This document shows, piece by piece, positions 55,881 to 64,000 of a stretch of 64,000 nucleotides of DNA. Source of the stretch: RPQJ01 sp963754125 (lineage in GTDB: Bacteria; Pseudomonadota; Gammaproteobacteria; Steroidobacterales; Steroidobacteraceae); NCBI GenBank assembly GCA_963754125.1, contig CAVWEX010000001.1, forward strand, positions 868,001-932,000, read 5' to 3'. The notes under the pieces were generated by a model that ran no database searches, had not been told where the DNA came from, and saw nothing but the letters and a program-made list of their open reading frames with translations. Each line of letters starts with the position of its first letter. Positions within the stretch are counted from its first letter, which is position 1. The position numbers and the translations under genes were made by a program.

Positions 55881-57872
55881 CTACAGCAAGCCTTCCACGA
55901 TTCGAATGACGTTGTCGCGCGTGAAGCCGAAATGCTCGAAGAGCCGCTTCGCGGGGGCGGAGGCGCCGAAGCCGTCCATGCCGACGACCGCGCCCGAGCC
56001 GCCCACGTAGCGCCACCAGCCGTCGCGCACGCCGGCTTCGATGGCGACCCGCGGCACGCCGGGAGGCAGCACGTCGTCGCGGTACGCCTGCGGCTGGACG
56101 TCGAAGAGGCTCGTGCAGGGCATCGACACGACGCGCAGCCTGCGGCCCTTGCCCGCGAGTTCCCGGGCGGCCTCCATGGCGAGTGCGACTTCCGAACCCG
56201 TGGCGATCAGCACGCAGTCCGGCCGGCCGTCGCAGTCCGCGAGCACGTAGCCGCCGCGCGCGACGTCGGCGGCCTGCGCAGCGCTGCGCTCCATGGGCGG
56301 CAGCGCCTGTCGCGTCAGGATGAGGCTCGTCGGTCCGTCCACGCGCTCGACTGCGCTCGCCCAGGCCACCGCCGTCTCGACCGTATCGCAGGGCCGCCAG
56401 AGCTGCATGTTCGGGATGAGGCGGAGGCTCGCGACGTGTTCCACGGGCTGGTGCGTGGGTCCATCCTCGCCGAGGCCGATCGAGTCGTGCGTGTAGACGA
56501 GGATGACGCGCTGCTTCATGAGCGCGGCCATGCGCACTGCATTTCGCGCGTAGTCCGAGAACACCAGGAACGTCCCGCCGTAGGGCACGAAGCCGCCGTG
56601 CAGCGCGACGCCGTTCATGATCGCCGTCATGCCGAACTCGCGCACGCCGTAGTGCAGGTAGTTGCCGGCGATGTCCTCGCCGGTGATCGTCTTCGAGCCC
56701 TTGTGGTTCGTGTTGTTCGAGCCGGTCAGGTCGGCCGAGCCGCCGAGCATCTCGGGGATGACCGCTCCGAGCACGTGCAGCACGTGCTGCGACGAGGAAC
56801 GGGTGGCGACGGCGGACGGCTTCTCCTGCGTCGCCCGGACGAATTCGTCGAGCGCCTTGCGCCAGTCCTTCGGCAATTCGCCGCGCTGCCGCCGCTCGAG
56901 TTCGGCCGCGAGCTCGGGGTGCGCCTGCCGGTAGGCGCCCATGCGCCGCTGCCAGTCCTGCTCGGCCGCGGCGCCCGCGACTCGAGCGTCCCATGCCTGC
57001 CGGATCTCCGCCGGGATCACGAACGGCTCATGCGGCCAGTCGATGTGCTTGCGGGTGGCGGCCACCTCGGCCTCGCCGAGTGCGGCGCCGTGGGTGGCCT
57101 CGGTGCCCTGCTTGTTCGGGGAGCCCCATCCGATGACGGTCTTGCAGCAGATGAGCGAGGGCCGCCCGGTTTCCGCCGTGGCGGAGGCGATGGCGCGCTC
57201 GACCGCCGCCGGGTCGTGTCCGTCCACGTCGCGCACCACGTGCCAGCCGTAGGCCTCGAATCGCTTCGGCGTGTCGTCGGTGAACCAGCCGTGCACCTCG
57301 CCGTCGATCGAGATGCCGTTGTCGTCGTAGAAGCAGGTGAGCTTGCCGAGCTTGAGCGTGCCGGCGAGCGAGCAGGCCTCGTGCGAGACGCCCTCCATCA
57401 GGCAGCCGTCGCCCAGGAACACCCAGGTGCGGTGGTCCACGACCTCGTGGCCCGGCCGGTTGAACGTGGCGGCAAGGATCTTCTCGGCGAGCGCCATGCC
57501 GACGGCATTGGCGAGGCCCTGGCCGAGCGGCCCGGTGGTGGTCTCGATGCCGAGGTGCGGCTCGACCTCCGGGTGCCCGGCGGTGTGCGAACCGAACTGG
57601 CGGAAATTCTTCAGTTGCTCGAGCTCGAGCGGATAGCCCGTGAGGTGCAGCAGGGAATAGAGCAGCATCGAGCCGTGGCCGTTCGAGAGCACGAAGCGGT
57701 CGCGGTCGGGCCACTGCGGGTTGCCCGGGTTGTGCTTGAGGTGGTCGGCCCACAGCACCTGGGCAATGTCGGCCATGCCCATCGGCATGCCCGGGTGGCC
57801 GGAATTGGCCTTCTGGACCGCATCCATGCTCAAGGCGCGGATGGCATTGGCGAGCTGCCGGCGAGTCGTCAT
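55881..57872 (-). CDS. tkt: Transketolase
   Basis: Thiamine-diphosphate enzyme that moves two-carbon units in the pentose phosphate pathway. The 663-residue product has KANSGHPGMPMGMADIA near residue 20, FVLSNGHGSMLLYSLLHLTG, the TPP/metal motif FLGDGCLMEGVSHEA near residue 155, and TYDSIGLGEDGPTHQPVEH-like (here THDSIG) near residue 470. The ATG at 57872 follows a GGAGA ribosome-binding site; upstream in-frame sequence is not family-like. First gene of the central-carbon operon. Confidence 0.96.
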   Translation of the reverse strand: MTTRRQLANAIRALSMDAVQKANSGHPGMPMGMADIAQVLWADHLKHNPGNPQWPDRDRFVLSNGHGSMLLYSLLHLTGYPLELEQLKNFRQFGSHTAGHPEVEPHLGIETTTGPLGQGLANAVGMALAEKILAATFNRPGHEVVDHRTWVFLGDGCLMEGVSHEACSLAGTLKLGKLTCFYDDNGISIDGEVHGWFTDDTPKRFEAYGWHVVRDVDGHDPAAVERAIASATAETGRPSLICCKTVIGWGSPNKQGTEATHGAALGEAEVAATRKHIDWPHEPFVIPAEIRQAWDARVAGAAAEQDWQRRMGAYRQAHPELAAELERRQRGELPKDWRKALDEFVRATQEKPSAVATRSSSQHVLHVLGAVIPEMLGGSADLTGSNNTNHKGSKTITGEDIAGNYLHYGVREFGMTAIMNGVALHGGFVPYGGTFLVFSDYARNAVRMAALMKQRVILVYTHDSIGLGEDGPTHQPVEHVASLRLIPNMQLWRPCDTVETAVAWASAVERVDGPTSLILTRQALPPMERSAAQAADVARGGYVLADCDGRPDCVLIATGSEVALAMEAARELAGKGRRLRVVSMPCTSLFDVQPQAYRDDVLPPGVPRVAIEAGVRDGWWRYVGGSGAVVGMDGFGASAPAKRLFEHFGFTRDNVIRIVEGLL

Positions 57873-57898
57873 GATCGAATCTCCAGATTCAACGCGCC

Positions 57899-57904
57899 AT
57901 TTTA
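57899..57904 (-). promoter_or_regulatory. Possible -10 element for the tkt operon
   Basis: TAAAAT on the minus strand about 27 bases before the tkt ATG. A -35 is not clear, so the call is weak. Confidence 0.35.
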
Positions 57905-58024
57905 CCGGGGCAGCGCGCGGCGATTCAGCAATTTGACCCCGCGACGGCTTATGCCTACGGTGCGCCGGCGGGCGCGTTGACGTGCACGCCACCGATCGCG
58001 CGTGTGCCACCCGCCGGCGCCCGA

Positions 58025-58030
58025 TATAAT
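58025..58030 (+). promoter_or_regulatory. -10 element of the metK promoter
   Basis: A perfect TATAAT about 30 bases before the metK start, giving a very short leader. No good -35 at the right distance; TTGACG at 57977 is too far upstream. Confidence 0.55.
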
Positions 58031-58059
58031 TCGCGGCTCATCCGCCCGGAATGTCATAC

Positions 58060-59286
58060 ATGTCAAACAGTTACCTGTTCACCTCCGAGTCCGTGGGCGA
58101 AGGCCACCCGGACAAGGTCGCCGACCAGATCTCCGACGCCGTGCTCGACGCGATGCTGGCGCAGGACAAGCGTGCCCGCGTGGCGTGCGAAACGCTGGTC
58201 AAGACCGGGGTGGCGATCGTGGCCGGCGAGGTGACGACCGAGGCCTGGGTGGACCTCGAGGAGCTGGTGCGCGGGGTCATCATCGACATCGGCTACACCT
58301 CCTCGCACGTCGGCTTCGACGGCCGCACCTGCGGCGTGCTCAACATCATCGGCAAGCAGTCGCCCGACATCGCGCAGGGCGTGGACCGCCCCGACCCGGA
58401 GGCGCAAGGCGCGGGCGACCAGGGCCTCATGTTCGGCTATGCCAGCAACGAGACCGACTCGCTCATGCCCGCGCCGATCTGCTATGCCCACCGGCTGGTG
58501 GAGCGGCAGGCCGAGGTGCGCAAGAGCAACCTGCTGCCCTGGCTGCGGCCGGATGCGAAGTCGCAGGTGACCTGCCGCTACACGGACGGCAAGGTGGTCG
58601 GGCTCGATGCCGTCGTGCTCTCGACGCAGCACGACCCCGAGGTGAAGCAGTCCGACCTGCAGGAAGCGGTGATGGAACTCATCATCAAGCACGTGCTGCC
58701 GAAGGAGTGGCTCACGGCGCAGACCCGGTTCCACATCAACCCGACCGGCAAGTTCGAGATTGGCGGCCCGGTCGGCGACTGCGGCCTCACAGGCCGCAAG
58801 ATCATCGTGGACACCTACGGCGGCATGGCTCGCCACGGCGGCGGCGCCTTCTCGGGCAAGGATCCCTCCAAGGTGGACCGCTCGGCCGCCTACGCTGCGC
58901 GCTACGTCGCCAAGAACATCGTCGCGGCCGGCCTCGCCGACCGCTGCGAGATCCAGGTCTCCTACGCGATCGGCGTGGCGGAGCCCACCTCCATCACCAT
59001 CGAGACCTTCGGCACCGGCAAGGTGAGCCACGAGCGCCTCGAGGCGCTGGTGCGGGCGCACTTCGACCTGCGTCCCTACGGCATCGTGAAGATGCTCGAC
59101 CTCGTGCATCCGATGTACCGGGCGACGGCGGCCTACGGCCACTTCGGCCGCGAGCCCGCGCACATGACCTACCGGTGGAAGGAATTCATCGCGGGCAAGA
59201 AGGTGGACAAGAGCGAGGCGTTCACGGCCTTCACCTGGGAGAAGACCGACAAGGCCGAGGCGCTGCGCAAGGACGCGGGGCTCTAA
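58060..59286 (+). CDS. metK: MetK, S-adenosylmethionine synthetase
   Basis: Makes SAM from methionine and ATP. Family blocks: LFTSESVGEGHPDKVADQ at the N-terminus, GAGDQGLMFGYASNETDS, and GGPVGDCGLTGRKIIVDTYG with GGGAFSGKDPSKVDRSAAY. About 408 residues. Two ATGs lie nine bases apart (58051 and 58060); I prefer 58060 because the purine-rich CCGGA touches the first ATG directly but sits nine bases from the second, and MSNSYLF is the usual N-terminus. Confidence 0.95.
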   Translation: MSNSYLFTSESVGEGHPDKVADQISDAVLDAMLAQDKRARVACETLVKTGVAIVAGEVTTEAWVDLEELVRGVIIDIGYTSSHVGFDGRTCGVLNIIGKQSPDIAQGVDRPDPEAQGAGDQGLMFGYASNETDSLMPAPICYAHRLVERQAEVRKSNLLPWLRPDAKSQVTCRYTDGKVVGLDAVVLSTQHDPEVKQSDLQEAVMELIIKHVLPKEWLTAQTRFHINPTGKFEIGGPVGDCGLTGRKIIVDTYGGMARHGGGAFSGKDPSKVDRSAAYAARYVAKNIVAAGLADRCEIQVSYAIGVAEPTSITIETFGTGKVSHERLEALVRAHFDLRPYGIVKMLDLVHPMYRATAAYGHFGREPAHMTYRWKEFIAGKKVDKSEAFTAFTWEKTDKAEALRKDAGL

Positions 59287-59305
59287 GCACAGCGGACCCG
59301 TCCCC

Positions 59306-59335
59306 GGCCGGGCACGCTCCTGTGGTTGCCCGGCC
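59306..59335 (+). terminator. Possible metK terminator hairpin
   Basis: GGCCGGGCA (59306-59314) pairs with TGCCCGGCC (59327-59335), a nine-base-pair stem. No T run follows and the second arm overlaps the -35 of the ahcY promoter, so termination is uncertain. Confidence 0.4.
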
Positions 59336-59354
59336 GCCCCTGACGGGGCACAAT
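59326..59354 (+). promoter_or_regulatory. Promoter of the SAH riboswitch-ahcY transcript
   Basis: -35 TTGCCC at 59326-59331 and -10 CACAAT at 59349-59354, spacer 17. The predicted start near 59361 coincides with the first base of the riboswitch P1 helix. Confidence 0.6.
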
Positions 59355-59361
59355 TCGCGCC

Positions 59362-59460
59362 CGCCTGAGGAGCGCTGCAACGGGTTTCCAAGCCCGCCAG
59401 GCTCAGGCGATGGGTTGTTCCAACCGCGCTCGCTGACCTCCGTGCAGGTTCCGGCGAGCG
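59362..59460 (+). ncRNA. S-adenosylhomocysteine (SAH) riboswitch with switching hairpin
   Basis: Senses SAH and turns on its hydrolase. P1 is CGCCTGAG (59362-59369) with CTCAGGCG (59402-59409). The conserved GAGCGCTGCAACGGG...CCCGCCAGGCT core follows. A small hairpin GGTTG/CAACC (59413-59425) leads to GCGCTC (59426-59431), which pairs with GAGCGC (59370-59375) as the diagnostic pseudoknot. A second hairpin, CGCTCGC (59427-59433) with GCGAGCG (59454-59460), uses the same bases, so ligand binding and this hairpin are mutually exclusive. Lies about 55 bases before ahcY. Confidence 0.92.
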
Positions 59461-59514
59461 AATCCAATCCCGATTCCCCGCCCGAATCGTCACGGTCAAC
59501 GAGAGGACCGCCTG

Positions 59515-60933
59515 ATGAACGCTGTTGTTTCGCCCGTTCCTAACCGCGACTACGTCGTGGCCGACCTGTCGCAGGCCGATTTCGGTCGCAAGGAAATGGC
59601 CATCGCCGAGACCGAGATGCCGGGACTCATGGCCATCCGCGAGGAGTACCGCACCGCGCAGCCGCTCAAGGGCGCGCGCATCGCAGGCTCGCTGCACATG
59701 ACCATCCAGACCGCGATGCTAATCGAGACGCTGAAGGCGCTCGGAGCCGACGTGCGCTGGGCCTCGTGCAACATCTACTCGACGCAGGACCACGCCGCCG
59801 CGGCCGTCGCTGCGAACGGCACGCCCGTGTTCGCCTACAAGGGCGAGACGCTCGACGATTACTGGGACTACACCCACCGCATCTTCGAGTGGCCGAACGG
59901 CCAGTTCGCCAACATGATCCTCGACGACGGCGGTGACGCGACGCTGCTGCTCATGCTGGGCGCCCGCGCCGAGCAGGACGCCTCGGTGATCTCGAAGCCC
60001 ACGAACGAGGAGGAGACGGCGCTGTACGCGGCGATCGCCAAGCGTCTCGAGACCCAGCCGGGCTGGTACTCGAAGCGCCTCGCCCAGATCCGCGGCGTGA
60101 CCGAGGAGACCACCACGGGCGTGAAGCGGCTCTACGAGTTCGCGAAGAAGGGCCAGTTGCCCTTCCCGGCCATCAACGTCAACGACTCGGTCACGAAGTC
60201 GAAGTTCGACAACCTCTACGGCTGCCGCGAGTCGCTGGTGGACGCGATCAAGCGCGCCACCGACGTGATGATCGCCGGCAAGGTCGCGGTCGTGGCCGGC
60301 TACGGCGACGTGGGCAAGGGCTCGGCCGAGTCGCTGCGCGCGCTGTCGGCCCAGGTGTGGATCACCGAGATCGACCCGATCTGCGCACTGCAGGCGGCGA
60401 TGGAAGGCTACAAGGTCGTGACGATGGACGAGGCCTGCGACAAGGCCGACATCTTCGTCACCGCCACCGGCAACGTGAACGTGATCACGCACGAGCACAT
60501 GAAGCGGATGAAGCACCAGGCGATCGTGTGCAACATCGGCCACTTCGACAGCGAGATCGAGATCGCGGCGCTGAAGCAGTACCCGTGGGAGAACATCAAG
60601 CCGCAGGTGGACCACGTGGTCTTCCCGGACGGCAAGCGGATCATCGTGCTGGCCGAGGGCCGGCTCGTGAACCTCGGCTGCGCGACGGGCCACCCCTCGT
60701 TCGTGATGTCGAGCTCGTTCACCAACCAGGTGCTGGCGCAGATCGAGCTGTACGGGCACGGCGAGAAGTACGGCAACGAGGTGTACGTGCTGCCGAAGCA
60801 CCTCGACGAGAAGGTCGCGCGCCTGCACCTCGAGCGCATCGGCGTGAATCTGACGACGCTGACGGCCGAGCAGTCCGCCTACATCGGCGTGCCGACGGAC
60901 GGCCCCTTCAAGACCGACCAGTACCGGTACTGA
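59515..60933 (+). CDS. ahcY: AhcY, S-adenosylhomocysteine hydrolase
   Basis: Hydrolyses SAH, the by-product of SAM-dependent methylation, to adenosine and homocysteine. The 472-residue product has YVVADLSQADFGRKE, SLHMTIQTAMLIETL, WASCNIYSTQDHAAAAV, INVNDSVTKSKFDN, the NAD-binding GYGDVGKGSAESL and the C-terminal DGPFKTDQYRY. GAGAGGA lies about ten bases before the ATG. Controlled by the upstream SAH riboswitch. Confidence 0.97.
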   Translation: MNAVVSPVPNRDYVVADLSQADFGRKEMAIAETEMPGLMAIREEYRTAQPLKGARIAGSLHMTIQTAMLIETLKALGADVRWASCNIYSTQDHAAAAVAANGTPVFAYKGETLDDYWDYTHRIFEWPNGQFANMILDDGGDATLLLMLGARAEQDASVISKPTNEEETALYAAIAKRLETQPGWYSKRLAQIRGVTEETTTGVKRLYEFAKKGQLPFPAINVNDSVTKSKFDNLYGCRESLVDAIKRATDVMIAGKVAVVAGYGDVGKGSAESLRALSAQVWITEIDPICALQAAMEGYKVVTMDEACDKADIFVTATGNVNVITHEHMKRMKHQAIVCNIGHFDSEIEIAALKQYPWENIKPQVDHVVFPDGKRIIVLAEGRLVNLGCATGHPSFVMSSSFTNQVLAQIELYGHGEKYGNEVYVLPKHLDEKVARLHLERIGVNLTTLTAEQSAYIGVPTDGPFKTDQYRY

Positions 60934-60956
60934 CGCGGGTCCGCTCGCGCGGCGGC

Positions 60957-62262
60957 TCAGCGCCGCCGCGCGAGCGCGTACAGCACGGTGCCCATCCGCC
61001 AGCATCGCGCCGGTCGCCACGTAACCCATCGGCCGCACCTGCGTCAGCAGCGCGAGGCAGATGAGCACGGCGACGCCGGGAATCACGAGGCCACCGGGCA
61101 GGCGCAGCACCTGCGTCTGCTGCGCCGGGCGCCGGCGCAACGCCGGCAGTGCGGCGATGCAGCCGACGTAGATCAGCACGCGCGTCAGCACGCTGAGGCT
61201 CGCGAGCCACACGAACGAGCCGCCGGCGGCGAGCAGGAACGCGATTGCGCCGAACACCCCGATCGAGACGGCCGGCGTGCCGAACCGTGCCGGGACGCGC
61301 GCGAACCACGCCGGCAGCTGGCCCTCGAGGGCCAGCGCGTAGGTGATGCGCGGCGTCGAGAACAGCGCGCCGGCGAGGTTGCCGCCTACGGAGGCCAGCA
61401 TGCCGGCCATCATGACCATCGCACCGGGCGGCCCGAACAGCGCGCCACCGACTTCGACGAGCGGGCGGCTCGTCTCTGCGAGGCCGGGCAAGACCGCCAG
61501 GCTCGCCGTCTGCAGTCCAAAGTACAGCAGCGCCGCCACGCCGATCGCCCACAGCAACGCGCGCGGCATGTCGCGGCGCGGGTTGCGGGCCTCGCCGGCG
61601 GGCACGAGACCCGACTCGAAGCCGACGAAAGCGTAGAACACCAGCAGCACGACGGCACCGAGGTCCGCATCGGCGGGTGCCGCGATCTGCAGGCCGTCGA
61701 GCATGTCGGCCGGCAGTCGAAGCAAACCGTAGGCGACCAGCGCCACGAGCGGCAGGAACTTGAGCACCGTCACGACGCCGAGCGAGCGCATCGCCCGGCG
61801 GGTACCGGTCACGGTCAGCGCCGTGAGGCCTCCGCACAGGAACAGCAGCAGCACGAGCCGCATGCGCGGATCGTCGGCCGGCGGCCAGAAGTAGCCGATG
61901 GCACCGACGAGCAACGCTGCATTGGCCGAGAATGCCGTGAGCCGCGCGACGTAGAAGGCCCAGCCGGCCTGGAAGCCGGCGAAGGGGCCGAACACGCTAC
62001 CGACGTAGCGCACCGGCCCGCCCGTGCCGTCGAAGCGACTGGCGAGTTCGGCGAAGCACAGCATCACCGGCAGCATCAGGGCCGCGCAGATCACGAACAC
62101 CCAGGGACTGAACCCGCCGGCGAGCCGCGCGGCCTCGGAGGGCATGCCGAAGATGCCGGCGCCGATGATGCCGTTGATCACCAGCAGCCAGACGCCGAGG
62201 CCGGACAACTGGCGTGCGAGCGGTTCGGGAGTGGCGGCATCCGATGGCGGGGTCGGCGTCAT
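60957..62262 (-). CDS. APC-superfamily amino-acid permease (one-base frameshift near the end)
   Basis: Inner-membrane transporter of the amino acid-polyamine-organocation superfamily. The product has about twelve hydrophobic segments and the TM1 motif VINGIIGAGIFGMPSEAARLAG near residue 30, which contacts the substrate backbone in this family. The frame shifts by +1 near 60992, after ATGAMLADG; the last residues TVLYALARRR are in the other frame before the stop at 60957. Corrected length is about 434 residues. Substrate unknown. Convergent with ahcY. Confidence 0.85.
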
Positions 62263-62281
62263 CGGCGGGGACCGGGGCGCC

Positions 62282-62944
62282 TCAGCGCTTGCGTGCGAGG
62301 GTCAGCCCGTCGCCGACGGGCACGAGGCTCAGGTCCACCCGCTCGTCGAGGTGCAGGTGCTCGTTGAAGTGGCGCATCGCCACGGTGTCGGCCTCGGCGT
62401 CCTCCGGGTCGGCCACGCGGCCCGACCACAGCGTGTTGTCCACCACGATGAGGCCGCCCGGACGCAACAGCTCGAGCACCCGTTCGTAGTAGCCGACGTA
62501 GTTCTCCTTGTCGGCATCGATGAACGCGAAGTCGAAGGTGCCGGCCGCGCCGGTGGCGCGGAGGCGCTCGAGTGTCTCCAGGGCCGTGGCCAGCCGCAGC
62601 TCGATCTTGTGGGCGACGCCCGCCGCCGCCCAGTAGCGCCGCGCCACCGCCGTCCAGCGCTCGCTCACGTCGCAGGCCAGGATGCGACCGTCGTCCGGCA
62701 GCGCCAGCGCGAGCGCGAGCGAGGAATAGCCGGTGAACACGCCGATCTCGAGGCAGCGGCGCGCACCCATCAGCCGCGCGAGCAGCGCCATGAACTGTCC
62801 CTGTTCGGGCGAGATCTGCATGCGGGCCGAGGGGTCCAGGGCGGTCTCCTCGCGCAGCCGGCGCAGCAGGTCCGGCTCGCGCAGCGACACCGACAGCAGG
62901 TAGTCGTAAAGCGAGTCCGTGAGCGAGATCGAGCGCCGGGACAT
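62282..62944 (-). CDS. Class I SAM-dependent O-methyltransferase (CCoAOMT-like)
   Basis: The 220-residue product matches the caffeoyl-CoA/catechol O-methyltransferase-like family: MQISPEQGQFMALLARLMGA, the SAM motif CLEIGVFTGYSSLALALAL near residue 62, FAFIDADKENYVGYYE near 140 (metal-binding Asp) and VDNTLWSGRV. The natural substrate in bacteria is usually unknown. The ATG at 62944 gives the family length. Nineteen bases downstream of it starts no gene other than the permease, which may be co-transcribed. Confidence 0.88.
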   Translation of the reverse strand: MSRRSISLTDSLYDYLLSVSLREPDLLRRLREETALDPSARMQISPEQGQFMALLARLMGARRCLEIGVFTGYSSLALALALPDDGRILACDVSERWTAVARRYWAAAGVAHKIELRLATALETLERLRATGAAGTFDFAFIDADKENYVGYYERVLELLRPGGLIVVDNTLWSGRVADPEDAEADTVAMRHFNEHLHLDERVDLSLVPVGDGLTLARKR

Positions 62945-63054
62945 GCCCCGAGAATAGGCGACATTCCCCAATTTGGCATTTCCGGCGACCCGGGCCGGGA
63001 AATTGCCCGCGCGGCATAGCAGAATGGCCGCCCGACCGTCCTCCCGTTTCACCG

Positions 63055-63825
63055 GTGCCCGGCGTGATCCGACTCCTGCAGTTCACCGACACCCACCTGA
63101 TGGCGGATCCCGCCGCCAGCCTGCGCGGCGTGCGCACCTTGCCGAGCCTCGAGGCGTGCCTCGCGCTGGCGCGCCGCCGCCACCTGCCGGCGGATGCGAT
63201 CGCGGTCACCGGCGACCTCGTGCAGGACGACCCCGAGGCCTACGGCAGCCTCGAGCTGTTGTTCGACGACCTCGGTGCGCCGGTGCTGCTGATTCCCGGC
63301 AACCACGATGTACCCGCGGAGATGGAGCGGCGGCTGTCCCGCCCGCCCTTCCAGCTGGGCGGCGTACGTGTCCTCGGCCGCTGGGCCGTCGTCATGCTCG
63401 ACACGTGGTTCGCCGAGTCGGACGACGGCGAGGGTCAGCTCGGCCCTGACGAGCTCGCGCGGCTCGAAGCCACGCTCGAGGCCCATCGCGACCGCCACAC
63501 ACTGGTCTGCCTGCACCATCCGCCGGTGAGCATGGAAGCGGCGGGCCTCGACGCCCTCGGCCTGCTCGACGCGGAGCCGTTCCTCGCCATCCTCGACCGA
63601 CACCCGCAGGTGCGCGGCGTCGCCTGGGGCCACGCGCACCAGTCGCTCGATCGGTACCGCGGCGCGACCCGCCTGATGTGCACGCCCTCCACCTGCATGC
63701 AGTTCCGGCCGCGCGATCCCGGCTTCGTCGTGGACGACAGACCGCCCGGCTACCGCGTGCTCGACCTGCACGACGACGGCGGCATCGCGACGGAAGTCGT
63801 GTGGCTCGAGGGCTACGCGCAGTGA
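63055..63825 (+). CDS. cpdA: CpdA-like metallophosphoesterase (3',5'-cAMP phosphodiesterase family)
   Basis: Predicted class III cyclic-nucleotide phosphodiesterase. The 256-residue product has all metallophosphoesterase motifs: QFTDTHLM near residue 9, VTGDLVQDD near 50, IPGNHD near 80, CLHHPP near 150 and GHAH near 190. GTG start at 63055 (another GTG at 63064). Whether cAMP is the substrate cannot be seen from sequence. Confidence 0.85.
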   Translation: MPGVIRLLQFTDTHLMADPAASLRGVRTLPSLEACLALARRRHLPADAIAVTGDLVQDDPEAYGSLELLFDDLGAPVLLIPGNHDVPAEMERRLSRPPFQLGGVRVLGRWAVVMLDTWFAESDDGEGQLGPDELARLEATLEAHRDRHTLVCLHHPPVSMEAAGLDALGLLDAEPFLAILDRHPQVRGVAWGHAHQSLDRYRGATRLMCTPSTCMQFRPRDPGFVVDDRPPGYRVLDLHDDGGIATEVVWLEGYAQ

Positions 63826-64000
63826 GCGCCCGTCTCGCCGCGCTGCTGCTCGCCGTCGCGGCCGCAGTCGCCGGGCCCGCGGCGAACGCGGCCGAGCGCA
63901 ACGTCCTGTGGTCCGTGCGCGGCGAACACAACACGGTGTACCTGCTCGGCTCGATCCACGTGCTGCGGCCGGGCGACGTCGCCCTGCCGCGCGCTGCGCT
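63822..64000 (+). CDS. TraB/GumN-family protein, N-terminal part only
   Basis: GTG start overlapping the cpdA stop as GTGA. The visible 59 codons give a signal peptide (ARLAALLLAVAAAVAGPAANA) and VYLLGSIHVLRPGD, the first conserved motif of TraB/PrgY/GumN proteins. Predicted periplasmic; function of the family in bacteria is unclear. The gene runs off the right edge. Confidence 0.75.
   Translation, partial: MSARLAALLLAVAAAVAGPAANAAERNVLWSVRGEHNTVYLLGSIHVLRPGDVALPRAA

Noticed and set aside
63046..63062. A CACCGGTG palindrome just before cpdA, as a possible sixth LacI-type operator.
   Set aside because: It lacks the TGA of the TGACACCGGT core and overlaps the GTG start codon of an unrelated gene.

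Overview
The window is high-GC, densely coded bacterial chromosome, most likely from a gammaproteobacterium of the Xanthomonadales/Nevskiales/Steroidobacter kind. That placement is an inference from the gene blocks (mraZ-rsmH-ftsLI-murEF-mraY-murD-ftsW-murG, petABC-sspAB, lpoA-yraN, kdsD-kdsC-lptCAB-rpoN-hpf-rapZ) and from the TonB-dependent receptor type; no rRNA or tRNA is present to confirm it.

Layout. 1-10.8 kb, minus strand: the cell-division and cell-wall (dcw) operon from mraZ down to a murG cut by the window edge, with a recognisable sigma-70 promoter and three MraZ boxes. 11.2-11.6 kb: RNase P RNA. 11.6-20.1 kb: rsmI, lpoA, yraN, sspBA, the cytochrome bc1 genes petABC, murA and a bolA-family gene. 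20.3-27.9 kb, plus strand: Kdo synthesis, LPS transport, sigma-54, hibernation factor, RapZ and MgtE. 27.9-32.2 kb: patatin-like lipase, exported peroxiredoxin, a VWA/MoxR pair, and a 280-bp block of nested inverted repeats. 32.3-52.2 kb: a pectin/uronate utilisation locus. 52.2-64 kb: pyk-pgk-gap-tkt, metK, a SAH riboswitch with ahcY, an APC-type transporter, an O-methyltransferase, a cpdA-like phosphodiesterase and the first codons of a TraB/GumN-family gene.

The pectin locus is the most system-like part. It encodes an outer-membrane TonB receptor, a PL1-type pectate lyase, an exported carboxylesterase, a DUF6807 (PmoA-family) lipoprotein, a TRAP transporter with an FAH-family hydratase-like enzyme, and cytoplasmic routes from galacturonate (UxaC, a UxuB-like reductase, UxaA) and from unsaturated uronate (KduI, KduD) to 2-keto-3-deoxygluconate, which KdgK and Eda split to pyruvate and glyceraldehyde 3-phosphate. 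Five copies of a near-palindromic site with the invariant core TGACACCGGT lie in the regulatory gaps of the locus, including the gap beside a LacI-family regulator gene. I read the whole 20 kb as one LacI-type regulon.

A caution for every user: at least eleven single-base frameshifts interrupt otherwise well-conserved genes, many of them essential (murD, murE, murF, rsmH). Ten are +1 and one is -1, all in G/C-rich runs. They are far more likely to be sequence or assembly errors than real lesions. For those genes I give the full span and mark where the frame changes.
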